Positions 11,216-22,781 of a stretch of 64,000 bases of DNA are shown here, one piece after another. Both the position numbers and the translations under genes were made by a program. The notes beneath the pieces are model-generated. The model saw only the letters and a list, made by a program, of their open reading frames with translations. It searched no databases and was not told the origin of the DNA. The DNA comes from Aspidapion aeneum (Eukaryota; Arthropoda; Insecta; Coleoptera; Brentidae), in NCBI GenBank assembly GCA_963576565.1, contig OY755046.1, positions 57,019,471 to 57,083,470 on the forward strand, given 5' to 3'. Position 1 is the stretch's first letter; each line of letters begins with the position of its first letter.

Positions 11216-12539
11216 TACACTAGTGTAAACATAACCTTAATGATTCTAGCTACTCAAATTAGAAAATTAATAATAAACAAAAAATTAGAGAAAAAAGGGA
11301 GGGCTTGATTTTATATGATTTCATCAGGTTTCTTTTTATTTTTCTGTCACTTATTATTGGTCAACATTCTAGATGCCATCGATAAAAAAAACCGAGACTC
11401 TTCCCTATTAGTCAGAGCATATTATTTTAAAACGCTTTCCGTTTTCGGTCTAGAAGCAAATCATATTACTTTTTGGCAACAAACCATTTGCCCCTAATTT
11501 GACCCCGCTGAATCCGAACTGTTGCCAACTCGAAAAATCGACAGGGACGGAGAAAATCCCCCCCAAACCCCCAAAAACCTGTTTTTTTTTCAGTTTTATG
11601 CAATTTTCTCGAAAACTACCCTTTTTATCAAAAATTGCAAAGAACAGTTTTTTGTGGATAATAAAATTCCCTTTTCAACGATGTATTGGTCAATAAGGTT
11701 AGGACAAGCAAGTAGCTCTTCAGTGGCGTACGTAAATTAGGATTATTTAGAAAAAACATGTTTATTATATGTTTTTCAAAATTTTCTCAAAAACTACACT
11801 TTTTAGGAAAAAATATGTAGTATACTTTATTGTAGAACATAACATTTTCTTTTAAAAACTTTATTAAAATGTCGGGTTGTTGCCACATTTAAGGCTTCAG
11901 GGGCGTACTAATATAAACTTATTTTCAAAAATAACTGAAATAATCAATTTCTCTTGCATATGTAAATATCTTTTCTAACTAAGATTTTCAGAAAAAATGT
12001 GCCTTTATTCTTTATTGAGGATAAGACAATTGAATGATATATTACAAAGTGAGGTTAATGTTATGATAAATACTTGAAAAAGGTTCGTAATTTATACCTA
12101 CTAAAATAAAATGTCTCCAAATTAAAATAAACTGTTTTTTGATTAGATTAGATATTTTGGTTTATCTAAATAAGTTCTTTAAAGCAAAAAAACACCGGTG
12201 GTTATAAGGGGAGGGGGCATAGGGGCCATGGCCCCCCCCCCCTAAGCAATATTTTTGTGCAGAAAGTAACAGTAGTAACTTTGACACAGGTGTTTTTGGT
12301 TATTTTTTTAAGCATATGGAACTAAAAATAAAGTGGTGAATCTTATGCAACGGTTTGGGGGAGGGGCATAATCATAATTAGGTACTCATTGGGATTACCA
12401 ACCAACCTGTCAACCTGTTAGGAGGCAAGTTGGTAATTTTTGCAATTTACGGACGCCCCTGGAGAATTTTCTATACTATGGGTCACATTTTGTGACACAC
12501 TGTTTAAAAGGACATTTTATTATTGGCCCCGCCGCCGAA

Positions 12540-12715
12540 GCCATAAAAGGTCGAAAGTACAAAAGGTCGAAAAAAAATCGACAAGACAAAATATTAAAAA
12601 TACAAATTTACCGCATCAAGTCGAATTGACCTGTCCAGTCGATAAGGACCCGCGGCCATACTTTTGTACTTTCGATCTTTTGTACTTTCGACCTTTTGTA
12701 CTTTAGTAGATTAGT
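12540..12715. repeat. 16-bp minisatellite units GTACTTTCGACCTTTT, inverted pair
   Basis: Units GGTCGAAAGTACAAAA (about 12549-12575) and the inverse at about 12658-12706 flank about 85 bp. Copy B has five or six direct units at about 35018-35108. They mark a distinct small insertion or an expanding minisatellite. Confidence 0.7.
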
Positions 12716-13056
12716 TTGGATTGATCTTAAATAATTTCTTTAAATTAAGAACACCACTGGAGCGGTAAATATAAAATAAAAAATATAAATAAAATTTTAT
12801 TGGCTATGACGAAGTATAGAACACATTTTTTGATAAAGAGCTTGGTTTTTAAGAAAATTGAATAAAACGTATGAAAAACATGTTTTTTTTAATGATTTGT
12901 TGAAATCAACCCCATTGACGGACGTCGCTGGAGAGTTTGCTATAAGTCAAACCCAAACCCCACCGAGTTTCACATTTTTAAAAAGGGAATTTCCCTGTCT
13001 ACAGAAAAGTGTAGAACAAGTTTTTTCATGTTAAGCTTATTTTTTGAGAAAATTAG

Positions 13057-13553
13057 TAGTAGTAGTAGTAGTGGGGGGGGGTTGACCCGCAGGTCTGACA
13101 AGTAGGCCAGAGTAGGCCCTTTTTGCCATGCCCCAAGTCTGTCCCTTAACCCACTCTCTGCACTTCCCTTTGATGGTCGGGTAACTCATTGGGCCTTCCT
13201 GTTCTCTTTACAAAGTCCAGTAAGTCTGCCCATTTGAGCATGTGCAGTTCTTCCTCGCTCAGAGTTGGCGCTCCGAGTGCCTGTTGTCTCATCCTTGCGT
13301 AGGCCTCGCATTCTGCCACGAGGTGTCTTGATGTCTCTTCTTCCTGTCCACAGGCTGGGCAGGTAGGGTCATTCTCGACTCCTATACGTGCTTCCTCAAC
13401 CGGTTATGTCCGGTTAGAGTACCTATCAGCAGTCCGAGGTCTTTTCGTGTCCGTCCCAGCATCCATCTAATTCTGGTCACTTTTGGACGGTCTACGAATT
13501 CTCTGATCTGTCTGCAACCCGTTCCTGTTTCCCAGGAGTTTAATAGCGCGTCC
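13057..13553 (-). mobile_element. R1-like LINE 3' fragment nested in composite repeat A
   Basis: The minus strand reads NSWETGTGCRQ, WMLGRTRKDLGLLIGTL, the zinc-knuckle CPACGQEEETSRHLVAECEA and GRPNELPDHQREVQRVG. The tail is a C-run then (ACT)n, seen on the plus strand as TAGTAGTAGTAGTAG then Gs. A 12-bp TSD, TGAGAAAATTAG, lies at 13045-13056 and 13554-13565. Copy B at about 35470-35485 has the uninterrupted site. One frameshift near 13395-13400 breaks the frame. It is a close relative of 43253-44466. Confidence 0.9.
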
Positions 13554-14357
13554 TGAGAAAATTAGATAAAACCTGTAATAAAAATGGTGTATTTTCTGTT
13601 TTTTCAAAATTAATTTAATATACGGATGCCCCTGAAGTTTTCTTTATAAAACCGATTTCATCATTTTATATGTCATTTTGAAGGAAATTTTATTGAGTAT
13701 ACCAAAATGTAATACATGGTTTTCTGGAGATATTAGTTTTTAATAAAATTAAATAAATCTTGGAAAAAACATAGGTATTTTTTCAACTTTTTTTAATTAC
13801 TTCAATTAACGGACGCCGCTGGAGAGCTTGTTATTAGTCTAACTTTATTAAGTTATATCATGTTGAAAAGAGAATTTTATTGTCGACAATAAAGTATATT
13901 ATACATTTTTCTCTTAGAAGCTTAGTTTTTAAGAAAATTTGAAAAAAACCTCAAACTTTCAGATTTTGGGGGTCTGGGGGGGTTTTTGGAGGTTTTTGCA
14001 GCCATTTAAAAAAAAAAATAATATGTTATTATTTTTTAGTTATACAAATATATATTTTGAATGTACACCTGTGACAATTTGGGTTTTCCAGCGGCAATTT
14101 AAAATTCCGCCGCATTTTGGCCGCCATCTAGAATATCTCAGCCCCTGTCAATATTTCGAGTTGGCCACAGGGATATTCGGATTCAGCGGGGTCAAAATAG
14201 GGGGAATTGCCCATTTACCAAAAAGTAATATAAAATGCTTCTAGAAAGTGGATTTTCCCGAATCTTGCCTGAACTATATTGTGCCTTCCGTTACCTTTAA
14301 TAAAAGTAACAGCATGTCAGACAAATCAAATGCCCGACCAAAACACACTATTCTTAC

Positions 14358-14524
14358 CTCATTATTCCCGATACCCTTATTCAAATTCAAAGAAGTCTTT
14401 ATGCCCGGTATTTCGACGCGACAATACTGTAAGGGCACGGAAACTCGGCACATAAACGTCGCACTTTGACCCGGCAACACTGTCTGCACGTTTTTGTTTA
14501 CGTCTACTTGAGCTCCGTGAGTCC
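14358..14524 (-). CDS. Fas3: Fasciclin-3-like protein, exon encoding first half of Ig domain 1
   Basis: This 167-nt exon lies between a TTTGTTTCAG acceptor (14525 upward) and a GTAAG donor (14357-14353), both on the minus strand. It enters in phase 1 and ends in phase 0. The 55 codons include VLPGQSATFMCRVSV, where the Cys is the first Ig disulfide partner, then YCRVEIPG, ending at GIGNNE. The next exon (5843-5993) restores the frame, and the pair gives a complete phase 1-1 Ig domain with four cysteines, the pattern I recall from Fas3 domain 1. The intervening intron is about 8.4 kb and full of repeats. Upstream exons with the signal peptide were not found with confidence. A local ORF reading through the acceptor is only intron read-through. 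Confidence 0.82.
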
Positions 14525-14582
14525 CTGAAACAAAAAGAAACAAATATTACAAAAAATATGTTAAATAAAAAAAAATTGAATA

Positions 14583-14765
14583 AAAAAACCACCCAACTGC
14601 TAAATTTACTTGTAACTGCTAGTCGCAGTTGGGTACAAAATTGATGCTCAAAGCGCACTTACGAAATAATACGTTTTATATTTTTATGAATCAGGTTATT
14701 GGGTAACTTTGTACCCAACTGCGACTAGTAGTTACAAGTAAATTTAGCAGTTAGGTGGTTTTTTG
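14583..14765. repeat. Inverted repeat, arms of about 57 bp, next to the Fas3 exon
   Basis: The left arm (14583-14639) contains CCACCCAACTGC and TAGTCGCAGTTGGGTAC. The right arm (14708-14765) is its inverse, with about 68 bp between. It lies about 60 bp upstream of the acceptor of exon 14358-14524, on the intron side. The motif CTGCAGTTGGGTA recurs at 15590 and may be the end of a larger element. Confidence 0.8.
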
Positions 14766-14777
14766 TTTATTTTTTTT

Positions 14778-16008
14778 TATTTCCAGCTTTTAAGTTTAAT
14801 TCTTAGTCAGCCATATAACAAGCGCTATGCATTCACCATTCATTTAGCTTTACCCAAAAAGTACGTGTAGATTTTCTACGGACACGAACAGTGTTACTTT
14901 CCATTGAGTGAAGGTGGGGGAGGAAAGAGGGAGGAGGAAACTAGTAAAATCGCTCTATATTTATGAAAGGCATAGCTGCAACTGTCACTAGTAAGGAGGG
15001 TAGGACGGAGAGAGAGGGGAAAAACAGTAAACTGATGTTGGAAAAAAATCTTAAAGCGTGTGCAGAAAGAACTTTTGAAATCGCTTTATAGTTGTAAAAG
15101 TAAAGTAAAAGGAGGGCGGGGAGGAGAAAGAGAGACGGGCAAAAAATTCTGAAAGCGTATGCAGAAAGAATTTTTGAAATCTTTGATACAAATATTTGAT
15201 AAAATTATGCGAATATGGTTTTTGAATAGGATGGGGGGGGGGGGCATGACAGCAGCAGGGAGGACTACAAAGTAACTACAGCAAATTAGAGGACATTTGC
15301 AAGGGTGATCAAGGGAATTTCATTTAAATCGCCAGATATTTAGATAATTTGTATGCCTTAAAGCCTACATCATGTGACAAAATGGCGTCTGAAGACCGCC
15401 ATGTTAATTCCTATTTAAAAAAATATAAACTATAGCACCTTCGGGATCAGTAGCAATTCAACGAAACCTTCTTTGTCAAAATCGGTTCAGCCGTTTCGCG
15501 TCTAGCGTGACACGAACATACATATCTACATACATACTTACAAACATACATATCCCAATCGAAAAACATTACCCTTCCTTTCGCCGTGCTGCAGTTGGGT
15601 AAAAATAGTTTTTATTTGATTTCGATATTAAATTTCGGGGAGTAGGAGGCATCTAGAAATGTTATAAAAAAAAGGATACCTCACGGATACCTTAAGACTT
15701 GACACATTTGCCTAAAGTGATTAAAACAAAACTAGAAAACCCTAAACAAGGTGCTAACGAGGGTGATAACAAATTTTGAGGTCCGAACAAACAACTTATT
15801 GTGTCAAGCTGAATCCTCCACACGAAGGATTAGTGGCGTAACTCATCGCTAACTTTTGAGGGGATAATTTTGTAAAAACAATACGGTAATATATAAGGCA
15901 CTATCGAAAACTCCAATACATGTAAAGAGCTTGCGGAAAAAAAAATAAACCTGCATTTTTTTCAAATTTTAGATTTTGATAAATTTGGATTCTCTGATCT
16001 TTGTTCTA
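14778..16008. other. No gene; purine-rich modules and an insect interspersed-repeat end
   Basis: Two diverged modules of about 110 bp with GGAGGG..GAGAGAG and GCAGAAAGAA.TTTTGAAATC lie at about 14990-15190. At about 15470-15550, AATCGGTTCAGCCGTTTCG is followed by ACATACAT-type repeats, a phrase common at the ends of insect interspersed repeats. Nothing coding is seen. Confidence 0.55.
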
Positions 16009-16925
16009 CCTATTACACTTCCCCACAAAAAAGTTTATACTTGAGGGTCGGACATATGTATTCCCATGTATTTTTCGTCGCTGAATCCGATCCGGAGCTC
16101 AGAAATGGCACTCCACGTCTGGAATTGGCTCCAGGGGCCAAACAAGGCCTCTATATGGCCTGAGAGGTGGATTCCGGGATGAGACGACGTTAAAGGTGCA
16201 TTCTAAAGCCAAAGTCGAGATTGTGGTCGAAAAGTTCACGGCCAACTGAAATTTCCCGTTTTGGGGTGGTATTTTTGTGTACTTTTGAATACTGGAATGA
16301 ATAACGTGCTTGAAAAGTTTATGGTCAACTGCAATTCCCGGTTTAGGATCGGGAAAATGACCCCTTTGGGGCCGGAAAATCGTGTTTCGAGTGTCTCAAT
16401 GGTATTAGTGGTGTTTTTGTGTACTTTTGAATACTGAAATGAATACCGTGCTTGAAAAGTTTATGGCCAACTGCAATTCCCGGTTCGGTTCGGTTCGGCC
16501 AACGGGCCATTCTCCCGGTCCTAAACCGGGAATTGCAGTTGACCATAAACTTTTCAAGCACGGTATTAATTCCAGTATTCACAAAAATACCACTGATGCT
16601 ATTGCGGCGCCCGAAACACGATTTCCCGGCTCCTAAGAGGCCATTTTCCCGGCTCCTAAGGGCCATTTTCCCGGCCCAAAACGGGAAATTTCAGTTGGCC
16701 GTGAACTTTTCGACCACAATCTCGACTTTGGCTTTAGAATGCACCTTTAACGTCGCGTCGCCTCATCCCGGAATCCACCTCTCAGGCCATATAGAGGCCA
16801 TTTTTAGCCCCTGGAGCCAATTCCAGACGTGGAGAGCCATTTCTGAGCTCGGGGTCGGATTCAGCGTCGAAAAATACATGACCCTCGAGTATGAACTTTT
16901 TTTTTGTGGGGCTGTGTTATAAATG
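16009..16925. repeat. Near-uninterrupted palindrome, arms of about 450 bp, CGGTT repeat at its centre
   Basis: From ACACTTCCCCACAAAAAAG (16017) to the inverse at about 16915, the left arm returns inverted around about 16490. Shared blocks are GGAATTGGCTCCAGGGGCC, CTATATGGCC..GAGAGGTGG, GGCCAACTGAAATTTCCCGT, and a doubled block GTGCTTGAAAAGTTTATGG. The centre is CGGTTCGGTTCGGTTCGG. ORFs in both directions are by-products of the palindrome. It is GC-rich compared with its surroundings. Confidence 0.85.
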
Positions 16926-17632
16926 AAAATTATTAGAATATCAATCTTTGTCATTGGGCTTGCGGGAAAAAAGATGATAGTCCACAAGTGGAACACCTTT
17001 GTGAGATTTTTGGGAAAAAAGATGAAAGTCCTTTTACGATAAGGTTAAAGTTTTTTTCAGAAAAATAAGATTAAATTCATACCCGGTTGTTATCAGAGTT
17101 AAACAAAAAATAGTAAATAAAACTATTTAAAACTAACATATTCATCCTATTAAAATAATGCTGTTTTTCTAGAACCACCAACAAAATGGGTTTTTCGGAC
17201 GTGTTCACTTTTTGGACTCTCATCTTTTTTCCCGCAACCTCTTCATATGTTAAATATTGCATATTCTGAGAGTCTCATATTTTAACAACTAGTGAACAGT
17301 ATCTAGTGACATTAGTTTTAAATTTAAATAAAAAATCTTTTTACATTTTGTTTATAAAAAAACTAGGTATTTTTTTCACCCTCATGCCCCTCCCGCTTTT
17401 TGTGCGCTGGTGCAGAGGGTTCTAATACAATTATTTTTAGACACGATGCTGTAATCTAGTTATCAGGATGTTAGGTCCTTTTCTCCGCCGACGCTTCAAT
17501 CCCTTCCTGTCACCTTTATATAAACCTTTTCGTAAAGTTATAATCGAGGTCTCACAAAGCAGACCTATTGCCTTTAAACAATTGCTACGTTTCTATGGAA
17601 ACTGAATTGGTTTTGCGAACGGTTTGAATCTT
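16926..17632. other. No recognised feature
   Basis: AT-rich. TTGCGGGAAAAAAGATGA recurs (about 16960 and, inverted, about 17225), suggesting a small inverted repeat between about 16955 and 17240. Confidence 0.45.
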
Positions 17633-19265
17633 TCAGTAGTAGAGTAAATTTGTAAAATAAAGGTGCAAAAAGGGTATATTTTTTCATATTTGGCATAGTA
17701 GTACCTAACACCAAAAGCTAAATTTTCATTCGAGGATCCCCGATTTTCGGGCCCCAGAATCCAAGATGGCGGCTGCCAAAGATAAGAAAAAAATGATTTC
17801 CTTGTATTAAGAGAAATTAAATTAATTTTGGTAAATTTACTTTAAGTGGGATATACTCAATTTAAAAATGTTAAAAAAATTTACACCTGTCACTGCAAAA
17901 CAAAATGGCGGCTATATTTAAAAAAAAACGTTTTTCTTCGATATTTTCTTTATTTTTTGTGCGATATTTAATTCTAATACCTCATATTAAAGCTACTGAC
18001 CAGTTCTTTAAACCTGCTTAAATGAATTGAAAAGTTTCCCAGCCGAAACAAAGATGGCGCTTAATTTCTCAAAAATAAAAGAGACCTTTACAACCAGTAG
18101 ACCAAATTAAGTTTTTACAAAAAAAAATTTCGGATTTTATCACTAGTAAGCCAAATTTTGTAAAAATTTATAAAAAGTTACAATTTGACATTTAGCATTT
18201 TAAGATGGCGGCGGAAGTTCAGATAAAAAAGTAATTTTTTTGTTCTTGTTTGACACAACTAGTATTGCCGTGTAGTATATTGATTTATACTAAATGGGGG
18301 TCGCCGATTGTAAATATTTCATAATAAATGACATGTCTATTATCAAAATATAAATACAACAGTATCTTTTTGGTTTAGTAAATCTTTTTACCAAGATATG
18401 CAGTTTTATATTAATCTTAATTAGTTTTAAATTGTAATGTACAAAAAAAATAGAATTTATTGATTTTTTAAAGATGGCGGCCGAAAACGTAAAAAAAAAA
18501 AACATTTTTGTTTATTTTTTCGAAATTTAACAAAAAAAAACTGAGAAAACCAAGACATCTCGTTAAACAAAACACAGATGTTTTAAATATGTCCAAAAAG
18601 TTGACATACATTGACATATTTTACTTAATAGCTATCTCCGTTAATATTGATCCAACAGTAACGTTTAAATTGGCAAAGTTAAATAATTTTTTCTAAATCA
18701 TTAGAATCTGATGTCAAAAATGACATATGTCATACACTTGTCAAACTATTGTCATATGGTTTATTTTTTTAAATCAAACACCCTATATATAATGTTTTTA
18801 ATTGATAGGGCTCCTTTTTCTGATTTCAAAAATATATAATATGTTGACATTTAGTCCAGCGGTTGTTGAAATATTTGCATGTTCAGAGGTCAGTGGCTTT
18901 AATATGAGGTATTAAAAATAAATATCGCGCAAAAAATAAATTAAATATGGAAGAAAAACGATTTTTTAAAAATATAGCCGCCATTTTGTTTTAAAGTGAC
19001 AGGTGTAATTTTTTTTACATTTTTGAATTAAGTAATTTTAATAAAAAAATTTTTTTATTAATTATAACTATGAGAACTTAAGGTAAGTTTATCAGAATTA
19101 ATTTAATTTGTCTTAAAACAGGGAATTAATTTTTTTTCTTAACTTTGACAGCCGCATTCTTGGATTCCGATGCCGGAAATCAGGGGATCCTCGATTGAAA
19201 ATTTAGCTTTTGATGCTTTTTGCAGCTTTTTATTGAAATACCCTACAAATTTACTCTACTACAGA
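17633..19265. repeat. Inverted-repeat element with repeated AAGATGGCGGC motifs
   Basis: The arms (about 17633-18030 and 18870-19265) match inverted: AGTAGAGTAAATTTGT, GGATCCCC/GGGGATCC, CACCTGTCACT and CTCATATTAAAGC. AAGATGGCGGC or a one-off variant occurs at 17763, 17902, 18051, 18202 and 18471, and inverted at 18977, mostly 140-150 bp apart. This implies diverged internal modules. The motif equals the YY1/Pho binding consensus core. Confidence 0.75.
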
Positions 19266-20155
19266 GGAATATTAAATCTTCTTTATTTAGAAAGAATTCA
19301 ACTCTTTCCGACCATTCAGTCACGACCCCGTCTTTCAGTGCTTCTTTTCGCGCCTTATCTGAGCGTAGCGGAATGGGTGATGTTACATTTAAACCATCCA
19401 GAGCCCTTTTTGGGTATTTAGAGTGCGAGTTCGGGAAAAACCTCGGACACATCGATTTTGTATTCAAGGGGGACACTCTCTAAGCATTTTGACGTTTCGA
19501 AAGGACGCTCCTCCCAAGCATGGTGAAAATAACCCCTTGAATTTAAATAGTGAAATTGAAGCCGTGTTAAAATTTCAAAAATCTATTGATTAGTTTTTCA
19601 GAAATTTTAATTTTAATTTCCTATGAGACTTTAAACCGTTTTTTTACGAATTATTCCAGCAATTTAAAAGAAACCCCAAGGCCATCAATTTTATTTTTGT
19701 AAGTAGTGCATTTGTATAAGGCATTTATGATTCCTGAATACACGTCCCTCGAGGGGTAAAACTTACCCATAGATTTTGAATAGGAAAAGTGCGTTCTAAG
19801 AAAACTGTTATTAACAATGCGCAAGAGTTTTTTTTTATTTGCAAAATCTAAAAATACCAAAATTGAAATCATATATGCAGACAGCACAGTAATTAAAACC
19901 TTTAAAAACTTTTTGGATAATCGTTGGAACAATTTACGTTCGATCCCTAAGGTACAATCGAACCATTTCTGGTGAGGTTAGGCCTTCTGTAGAAAATAAA
20001 ATATACCGAAGGACCACTCGAGATAGCTCGAGAAAAACGTGGGGGAGTTAAGAGGGACTGTATCTTTCCACAGGGCTCCAACAGGGAAAAAAGAGCCTAA
20101 AAACTTAAATACTAAAAATAGCGCAGCAATGAAAAATTATCAAGAAACGACTTAC
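19266..20155. other. No recognised feature
   Basis: Mixed unique-looking sequence. A minus-strand ORF (19651-19932) begins with a hydrophobic stretch followed by a GTAAG near 19770, but I cannot link it to the Fas3 gene. Confidence 0.4.
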
Positions 20156-20440
20156 CATTAGATGTCTTTTGTAGCTACTTGGCTGGCCAGCCCGATTATA
20201 CGCGAAGTACCAGACTCTCCATTGTTCTATAGTTCAAAATGTTCCAAACACTAATATCTAATAAACTAAAGCGTAAAATTAATAGTTTCCACAAGTTTAA
20301 TATAAAATGATAGCGGTGCGGTGACTTTCCTTGCACGTGGCGCGTGGTTGAGTTTTTCTCGCAGACAATCGGCGTTTTCGTCTGCTAGGCCGAATTTAGC
20401 CGCTTATCTCAAATCCTTCATTGCTGGAAGAAGCGCGCGA
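20156..20440 (-). other. Possible 5' non-coding exon and promoter-proximal region of the Fas3-like gene
   Basis: On the minus strand a GC-richer, repeat-free block ends at a strong donor, GTAAGT (20155 downward), right after CATCTAATG. It has no long ORF, only a short upstream-ORF-like ATG near 20223. Its place upstream of the Ig exons on the same strand fits a leader exon. There is no direct evidence of transcription. Confidence 0.25.
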
Positions 20441-22469
20441 AGTTTAAATTTAAAATATGGAAAGATATAGCGTAAAGTAAATCAAAATAATATTCTAAAA
20501 ACGCTTGTAAGCGTAGAAAATGTAACCCAAAAATATTTAAAAACTAAGAGAGATAGCTTCTCTAATTTTAAGTGAAAATTAGAGAATATAATTATTTACA
20601 AAAATAAAAACAAGTTGGGAAACTTGTTCAATTTCTTTAAAAAAATTGATGGAAAAAAGTTAGCTGGTAAACGTACTTCATTATCAGAAAAAGTAGACGT
20701 TGCTCAAATTTTTTTATAATTTTTTGGTTTTTAATTATTACTGTTACTTAATGTTTAAATATTAAATGTCGATAACTAATAAGGTTTTGCAATAAAACAT
20801 ACTTAAATATTTGAATAAATTATTTGTCCCGTCCGTAATGTCCCATCCATAAACACATTAATTTTTCAACAATCTGAACATACCCAAGTGTAAAAGAAAT
20901 TCATTTCTTTTATTAATTATTTAAAAACATGTTTTAGTAAAATGAAGTGCTAGATTTTTTTTATATAAAAAATATCGCAGATTTTGAAATATGTTTTTAG
21001 CTTAAAATTTTAAGGGTTTATTTTTTATCCCGTCCGTTATCAATTTTACTTTGTGTATTGCAGTAAAACTAAAGGATCAATGACATGTTAATTGGTAATA
21101 GATGCTAGTAATTTACAAAATATAAAACATAGATCTTTAAATAAACATAATGAAACAGAAAAGTTGACAATATAGTGTCCCGTCCGTAATCGTTGAATGG
21201 TTGTGGATTTATTAGTGTTATTAAATGAAAGTTAGCGACTTTATTTTTAAATTTAACTTTGGTATGTCAATTTTGAGAGGTCAGCTGTCAGTTTGCTTTG
21301 TAAATCTGTCAGAATAAAGCCGACTCTAAAATTAAGTCAGGTTTTATTCCAATAGGTCTCTATTACCAACAAATGACGATATTTAGTAAAGTGATTGTGT
21401 AAATAAATATAATTATGTAATAAATAATTTTGTGATCAACAATTAATTGGTACACTAAATTTAAATTAACAAAAATTCTATTTTGACGTGCACAAAATTT
21501 CCCTAAAATTCCGTACAATTTCTGATAATCTCTAAATTTGACGAAATTTTGCTAAAGTTGGCAACCATGAATCCGAGACCAAACGGAACCAATACGCGTA
21601 GAGCTTAAAACATAACCTTTCAAAAATCAAAATGTCAAAACGTTCAATTTCAAATCGGATCGAGAACTATTATGTAAACGCATGCAACATAAATTTTCAA
21701 AATACATTGAAAATGAATGTTTAGGAAAAGGTTATGAGGGTTCCGGGCGTACAAAAGACAAAATTTCGGGGGGGCGGGATGGAAAATTTGCGGATTTTGC
21801 AATTTTTTTGAGAAATAACACCTTTTCTCGACTATTTCGGGGGGGGGGGATTAACTTCCCTTATTCCCCCTAGGTACGTACGGCTTATGAAGAATAAATA
21901 AAGTTTATCACGGAATCACCTTGGGTATCTTTCTCTTGCATGGAAAAAAAATATAACGTCCCTTTACTGACATTATGAGGAGATTATTTTCTGAAAACTT
22001 TTTTGCCCTCGGAAAATAAAAAAAAAGTGTAGTAAAATTCGAGTTAACGACGTCGAATAAGGTATTTAATTTGTAAGCAAATTAAGTTATAAAATGGCGC
22101 GGAGATGCGGATAGAAAGGCTATAAAAATTTCCAGGAAATTTCAAACAAATAAGATTGAGAAAGAAACTAGGACGCATGAATAAAAGCACACTAAAGTCG
22201 GTACGTTATAAGAAGTCCGATATCGGATTAAATCTCCAAAAAATGTTATCGCTTTTTGAACAGTAAGTCAGTTAAGTTAGAATGCCCTCGCTGTACTTGA
22301 TCGTACCAGACATCCCACTGGTTCACTGTATTCGGCATAATATGAGTGGGCTAAATCAGCGGTCTTAAAACAAAATTATTTAAGAATCCTTTTACTCGAG
22401 ATTCAAACTTTTTGGAGAGCTATGAGATTGGGCACACTAATAGGCATCGACAGACTAAATCGAAATGGA
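20441..22469. other. No gene; three spaced TCCCGTCCGTAAT motifs
   Basis: TCCCGTCCGTAAT or TCCCGTCCGTTAT occurs at about 20827, 21028 and 21178, with a variant at about 20841, in otherwise AT-rich DNA. This suggests an eroded tandem repeat of 150-200 bp. G-runs occur near 21770 and 21840. No coding region recognised. Confidence 0.5.
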
Positions 22470-22781
22470 TTCTTGCATTTTTTGCTTAACAGAAAAATAC
22501 AAAACAAAAATGGAATGTGTCAAAATGGAGAATATCTAGAACAGATTATATAAGAAATGAGAGCATAAAAGAAAGAATTAGAATCGAGGAAAGCATAACG
22601 GATGATATAATAAAAAACAACTGATGGTACAGCCATCTACAACGGATGAACTTTACGGATTACCAAAGTAGGTCCTAGAATGACAACCACTAGGACGCAG
22701 AAAAAGAGGGCGTCCTAAACGAGAATGGCAACAGTCAATCCAAAGGTCAATGAGTCAAAGAAGCCTGACAGAAGATGATTG
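22470..22781 (+). mobile_element. LINE remnant (family of 1891-2815), cut by a hAT-like MITE
   Basis: Broken frames read RTDYIRNESIKERIRIEESIT and WYSHLQRMN, then RKRGRPKREWQQ-like and SMSQRSLTEDDC. The copy stops exactly where the MITE at 22782 begins and does not resume on the other side. Confidence 0.75.

Larger units (their letters stand above)
11411..14277. mobile_element. Composite modular repeat, copy A
   Basis: The ends are inverted: TAGAAGCAAATCATATTAC and TTGACCCCGCTGAATCCGAA near 11450-11520 return inverted near 14170-14250. Between them are diverged direct modules of about 190 bp, each with 'acggacgcc(g/c)ctggag', then a block like GAATTTTATTGTC.ACAA, then TTAGTTTTTAAGAAAATT. Copy B (33166-42896) is collinear but carries different nested insertions. 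It looks like a non-autonomous element whose interior is an eroded tandem array. No transposase is seen. Confidence 0.75.
5994..14357 (-). other. 8.4-kb intron of the Fas3-like gene, packed with mobile elements
   Basis: Bounded by the donor GTAAG at 14357 and the acceptor TTTAG at 5994. It contains satellite monomers, two MITEs, two plus-strand LINE pieces, a long-inverted-repeat transposon and a composite repeat with a nested R1-like LINE, all listed separately. No intervening exon is needed, because the two flanking exons join in phase within one Ig domain. Confidence 0.75.

Noticed and set aside
16343..16922. ORFs of 107 and 156 codons on opposite strands
   Set aside because: They lie in the palindrome and mirror each other; no domain is recognised.
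19651..19932. Signal-peptide exon of the Fas3-like gene
   Set aside because: It has a hydrophobic N-terminus and a GTAAG nearby, but the frame continues through the donor and there is no phase or sequence support.
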